Shown: positions 61,069-64,000 of the stretch, piece by piece | How the letters are laid out: every line of letters begins with the position of its first letter | Position numbering within the stretch: the stretch's first letter is position 1 | DNA from: Dorea phocaeensis | GTDB lineage: Bacteria > Bacillota > Clostridia > Lachnospirales > Lachnospiraceae | DNA: 64,000 nucleotides | Assembly (NCBI RefSeq): GCF_900240315.1 | Contig: NZ_OEPZ01000001.1 | Location: 682,001 to 746,000 of the forward strand | Direction of reading: 5' to 3' | Made by a program: the position numbers and the translations under genes | The notes under the pieces: model-generated | The model's input: only the letters and a program-made list of their open reading frames with translations | Database searches by the model: none | What the model was told of the DNA's origin: nothing

Positions 61069-62025
61069 CTACATTGCCATCAAAGCAACCAGGCACAGGA
61101 TAGCCGTAATAATGGAGAATACTGCTACAACTCGAGTCTCTGACCATCCACACAATTCAAAATGGTGATGAATCGGCGCCATTTTGAAAATTCGTTTTCC
61201 ACCCGTCTTTTTAAAGTAAGTAACCTGAATCATAACAGATAACACTTCTACCATGTAAATCAAACCGACGATAATGATAAAAATCGGCATCTGCAGCATA
61301 TAAGCGGTCGATGCAACGAATCCGCCAAGAGCCAAAGATCCTGTATCTCCCATAAACACGCTGGCCGGATACACATTAAACAGTAAAAATCCAAGCAGCG
61401 CACCCACAACCGCACAGGTCACCGGCTCGATTCCGCTCTTGGTTCCGATCGCCACTACAGTAAAGAAAGTTGCTACCAGAACGGTTACACTAGAAGCCAA
61501 CCCGTCCAGTCCATCCGTAAAATTCACACCATTTACGGTTCCAATCACTGCGATGAACAACAGCACAATCGCAAACCATCCAAGATCCAGATACTTTCCT
61601 CCGGAAAATGGGATCAGCATTTTCAGTGATACATCCGTAAATTTCACCAGATAAAATGCAAAAATCGCCGTCACCACGATCTGAAGCGCCATTTTCTGCT
61701 TCGGAAACAACCCGTCAGAACGCTTCATCACAACTTTTAAATAATCATCCAGAAATCCGATCAGACCAAAGCCCAGCGTCACAAACAGAATCGGAATGAT
61801 CTTTGGATAATCCTTCAGATAAAACACAGAAGTAATGACAATACTCAATAAGATGATCACGCCTCCCATGGTCGGTGTTCCCGCCTTTTTCAGGTGAGAC
61901 TTCACACCATCTTCCCGCTCTGTCTGTCCCATCTTTAGTTTTCTGAGTACCGGTATAATCAACGGTCCCATAATCACACTCAGTGCAAATGATATCAATA
62001 CCGGAATAAATACTGTATAATCCAT
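61069..62025 (-). CDS. mraY: Phospho-N-acetylmuramoyl-pentapeptide-transferase
   Basis: Makes lipid I on the inner membrane face. The 318-aa protein has ten hydrophobic segments, GFLDDYLKV (Asp-Asp), NGVNFTDGLDGLA, and APIHHHFELCGWSETRVV with the conserved His run. Length 318 fits the Firmicute form. It lies 59 bp downstream of the PBP gene; the gap contains a small TAGGGG/CCCCTA hairpin with no T run. Confidence 0.96.
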   Translation of the reverse strand: MDYTVFIPVLISFALSVIMGPLIIPVLRKLKMGQTEREDGVKSHLKKAGTPTMGGVIILLSIVITSVFYLKDYPKIIPILFVTLGFGLIGFLDDYLKVVMKRSDGLFPKQKMALQIVVTAIFAFYLVKFTDVSLKMLIPFSGGKYLDLGWFAIVLLFIAVIGTVNGVNFTDGLDGLASSVTVLVATFFTVVAIGTKSGIEPVTCAVVGALLGFLLFNVYPASVFMGDTGSLALGGFVASTAYMLQMPIFIIIVGLIYMVEVLSVMIQVTYFKKTGGKRIFKMAPIHHHFELCGWSETRVVAVFSIITAILCLVALMAM

Positions 62026-62084
62026 AATCCACCTCTTCGTTTCTTTTGTTATTCTTTCCTTTTACATAGGGGCTTCTCCCTCCC

Positions 62085-63881
62085 CTAACCTTCCCTAGTA
62101 TACTGCATTTCCTGTTCTTTTTCAATGCCAAGATAGGGGAATATGCTTTCAAAAATATTACCGATCACAGGCGCTGCTATCGTTCCTCCATAGTAAATCC
62201 CTTTCGGATTATCAATCACACACATTCCCAACACTTGCGGATCATCAGCCGGTGCAAACCCTATAAAAGAAGAAATATATTTATTGGCGCTTCGAGGCAG
62301 CGTCTGGGATGTCGCCGTCTTTCCCCCGACTGCATAACCTTCAACGTATGCATTCTTTCCGGATCCTTCGGAGACAACACTTTCAAGCAGACGCTGCATG
62401 ATTTTTGACGTCTCTTCCGATACGATCCGCTCTCCATTTCCATAACCAAACTTCTTTACTTCCTCCCCCTTAAAGTCGCATACCCGGACTCCCAAATGCG
62501 GCGTCACCCTTTTCCCTCCGTTAATCAGTGAGCTAACCGTAGCCGCCATTTGAATGGGTGTCACCTGAAAAGACTGCCCAAAGCTCATCGTTGCAAGTTC
62601 CACCAGCCCTACATTTTCTTTTTGATGCATAATCGTGGATGCCTCTCCCGGCAAATCAACTCCTGTTGGCTCCATCATCTGAAACTGTTCAAAATATCGA
62701 TAAAAATGATCCACTCCCAAGCGCTGTCCAATATCGATAAACACCGGATTACAGGAATTCTGAATTCCCTGCACAAAAGTCTCCGTTCCATGACCTCCCG
62801 TCTTGTGACAGCGAATTTTACGATCTTCCACCACCCGGTAGCCGGGGCAGGAAAAGGTATCATCTAAGTGTACCGCCCCCTCTTCCAGACACGCGGCTGC
62901 TGTAATAATCTTAAATGTGGATCCCGGTTCATAGGTATCATTGATACAGCCATTGCGCCACATCTGATTTAAAGCATCCTGCTTTTCCTCTGCCGTCATC
63001 CTTTCTTGTTCTGTCGTTCTTCGTTTAGAACTTTCATTCTCCTTTTCCAGCTCTCCTTCTGTAGGAAGAGTAAAAGGTGCATTCAGATTAAACTCCGGCA
63101 CATTTACCATAGCGAGAATCTCTCCATTTTGAGGATTCATCAGCAAAATCTCCACCTGATCCGCCTGTTTTTCTTCCATCACCTTTTCTGCCATCTGCTG
63201 TGCATAGGTCTGGATATTATAATCCAGACTGATCTGAAGGGTATGCCCCGGTATCGGCTCCACCCGATTTTCCGCCACAGCTTCCAATTCCATCCCTCTG
63301 GCATCTGTGGTCGTTAGAATCCTTCCATTGATTCCTTTCAGATACTCCTCGTACTTTACCTCCAATCCCACAATCCCCTGATTGTCTCCTCCTGTAAATC
63401 CAAGCACCTTTGACGCCAATTCCTGATAGGGATAATACCGTTTGAAATCTTCGTCTACTTTTACACCCGGAAGCTCCAAATCACGAATCTTATCCCCCGT
63501 CTCCTTATCTACGTTCGTTCGGATCCGCTCCATTGAGGATACCTTCTCCACCCGTTTTCTTACCTCTTCCTCGTCCATTTCAAGCGCCGAAGAAAGCGCT
63601 GCCACCACTTCCTCTACATTCTCAATCTGACTGTGGATCACCGAAATCGTACAAACCGTGCGGTTGGTGGCAAGCACTGTTCCGTTCGCATCCACAATCT
63701 CCCCTCTGGCGGCTTTGATTTCCCGTTCCCGTTCATGCAGCTCCTGCGCTTTTTGCTGATAATACTTTGCATCAAAAACCATTAGATAGCAAAGCCTTCC
63801 CAACAATCCCAAAATCATACAAACTGCACATAAGAACACCACCAGCATCTTCTTTTTGTGATATGTTTTATTTTTTCCCAT
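62085..63881 (-). CDS. Class B penicillin-binding protein (FtsI/SpoVD-like)
   Basis: Septal transpeptidase partner of FtsW; 598 aa. One N-terminal membrane helix (MLVVFLCAVCMILGLLGRLCYLMVF), PBP dimerisation domain (~50-220), then the transpeptidase with SxxK in PGSTFKII, SxN in IQNSCNPVF, and a third motif KTATSQ in place of the usual KTG(T). No PASTA domain follows, unlike B. subtilis Pbp2B and SpoVD. The gene begins right after a strong hairpin and T run. It heads mraY-murD-ftsW-ftsQ-ftsZ. Confidence 0.92.
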   Translation of the reverse strand: MGKNKTYHKKKMLVVFLCAVCMILGLLGRLCYLMVFDAKYYQQKAQELHEREREIKAARGEIVDANGTVLATNRTVCTISVIHSQIENVEEVVAALSSALEMDEEEVRKRVEKVSSMERIRTNVDKETGDKIRDLELPGVKVDEDFKRYYPYQELASKVLGFTGGDNQGIVGLEVKYEEYLKGINGRILTTTDARGMELEAVAENRVEPIPGHTLQISLDYNIQTYAQQMAEKVMEEKQADQVEILLMNPQNGEILAMVNVPEFNLNAPFTLPTEGELEKENESSKRRTTEQERMTAEEKQDALNQMWRNGCINDTYEPGSTFKIITAAACLEEGAVHLDDTFSCPGYRVVEDRKIRCHKTGGHGTETFVQGIQNSCNPVFIDIGQRLGVDHFYRYFEQFQMMEPTGVDLPGEASTIMHQKENVGLVELATMSFGQSFQVTPIQMAATVSSLINGGKRVTPHLGVRVCDFKGEEVKKFGYGNGERIVSEETSKIMQRLLESVVSEGSGKNAYVEGYAVGGKTATSQTLPRSANKYISSFIGFAPADDPQVLGMCVIDNPKGIYYGGTIAAPVIGNIFESIFPYLGIEKEQEMQYTREG

Positions 63882-63934
63882 AAAAAAACCTCACAACAGC
63901 CTTTCTATTAATTTATTAGGTCTGTTGTAAGGTT
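63882..63934 (-). terminator. Terminator-like hairpin overlapping the PBP ribosome binding site
   Basis: On the minus strand AACCTTACAACAG (63922-63934) pairs with CTGTTGTGAGGTT (63887-63899) over 13 bp (one G-U), extended by CCT/AGG with a bulge. Seven T follow, immediately before the PBP ATG. The only SD-like sequence (GTGAGG) is inside the right arm. Confidence 0.75.
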
Positions 63935-63941
63935 ATTCTGC

Positions 63942-64000
63942 TTAATTTGTCACTGCTCCCTCTGCCGCATCTGCAGGCACTGCTTTCGGGACTCCCAGAT
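63942..64000 (-). CDS. C-terminal end of an upstream gene, perhaps ftsL (cut by window)
   Basis: A frame enters from the right edge and ends with TAA at 63942-63944, giving LGVPKAVPADAAEGAVTN. Only 18 residues are visible. Position directly before the septal PBP is where a septum-initiation FtsL-type protein is expected. The frame choice rests on composition alone; a second frame on the same strand stays open slightly longer. Confidence 0.35.
   Translation of the reverse strand, partial: LGVPKAVPADAAEGAVTN

Overview
The window comes from a spore-forming, anaerobic Firmicute, most probably a Lachnospiraceae member. The evidence is a six-cysteine SCIFF peptide with its radical-SAM maturase, sporulation genes (spoIIGA, sigE, sigG, spoVT), a HemZ-type coproporphyrinogen dehydrogenase, a tetrahydrofolate riboswitch before folT, and AGGAGG ribosome binding sites. 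Nearly all genes read on the minus strand. The exceptions are a TetR regulator cut by the left edge, tRNA-Gly, yqeY and a small membrane protein at 47021. The left, central and right blocks are core metabolism and cell biology. One AT-rich accessory island, about 33.36-40.16 kb, interrupts them.

Layout, left to right. 0.6-4.9 kb is a complete nucleoside-salvage operon read udp-cdd-add-deoB-punA. 5-6.9 kb is a GntR (YtrA-type) regulator with a two-gene ABC transporter and a clear 18-bp inverted-repeat operator. 7-13 kb holds branched-chain amino acid genes (ilvE, ilvN, ilvB) behind a glycosyltransferase, dihydrofolate reductase and thymidylate synthase. 13.1-14.2 kb is a DUF3793-DUF2325 pair under a near-perfect Fur box. 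14.3-15.6 kb is folT with a THF riboswitch, followed by a MarR gene. 15.6-18.3 kb holds a MATE transporter and homoserine dehydrogenase. 18.5 kb is tRNA-Gly(GCC) with its own promoter and terminator. 18.7-26.2 kb reads rel, MBL hydrolase, hemZ, hisS, aspS. 26.3-33.3 kb reads spoVT, TIGR04086, SCIFF, SCIFF maturase, secDF, recJ.

The island (33.36-40.16 kb) has two large sortase-type surface proteins. They share almost identical signal peptides and C-terminal domains, but one has a leucine-rich-repeat middle and the other a beta-helix-like middle. Upstream lie a serine recombinase broken by an internal deletion and two palindromic 32-nt direct repeats. After it come an amidase lipoprotein and yqeY, then a pth-mfd-PrsA-like block.

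47-56 kb holds small unknown genes, a HAD phosphatase, sigG (start site buried in a 13-bp hairpin), a heterodimeric ABC exporter, a beta-CASP nuclease, and spoIIGA-sigE under a spoIIG-type promoter with a Spo0A box. 56.3-64 kb is the division and cell-wall cluster read ftsL?-PBP-mraY-murD-ftsW-ftsQ-ftsZ. No gap over 300 bases lacks a gene; the larger gaps hold the promoters, terminators, riboswitch and hairpins listed below.

Promoter, operator and hairpin calls are by-eye matches to consensus. Family names come from recognising protein sequence, not from a search.
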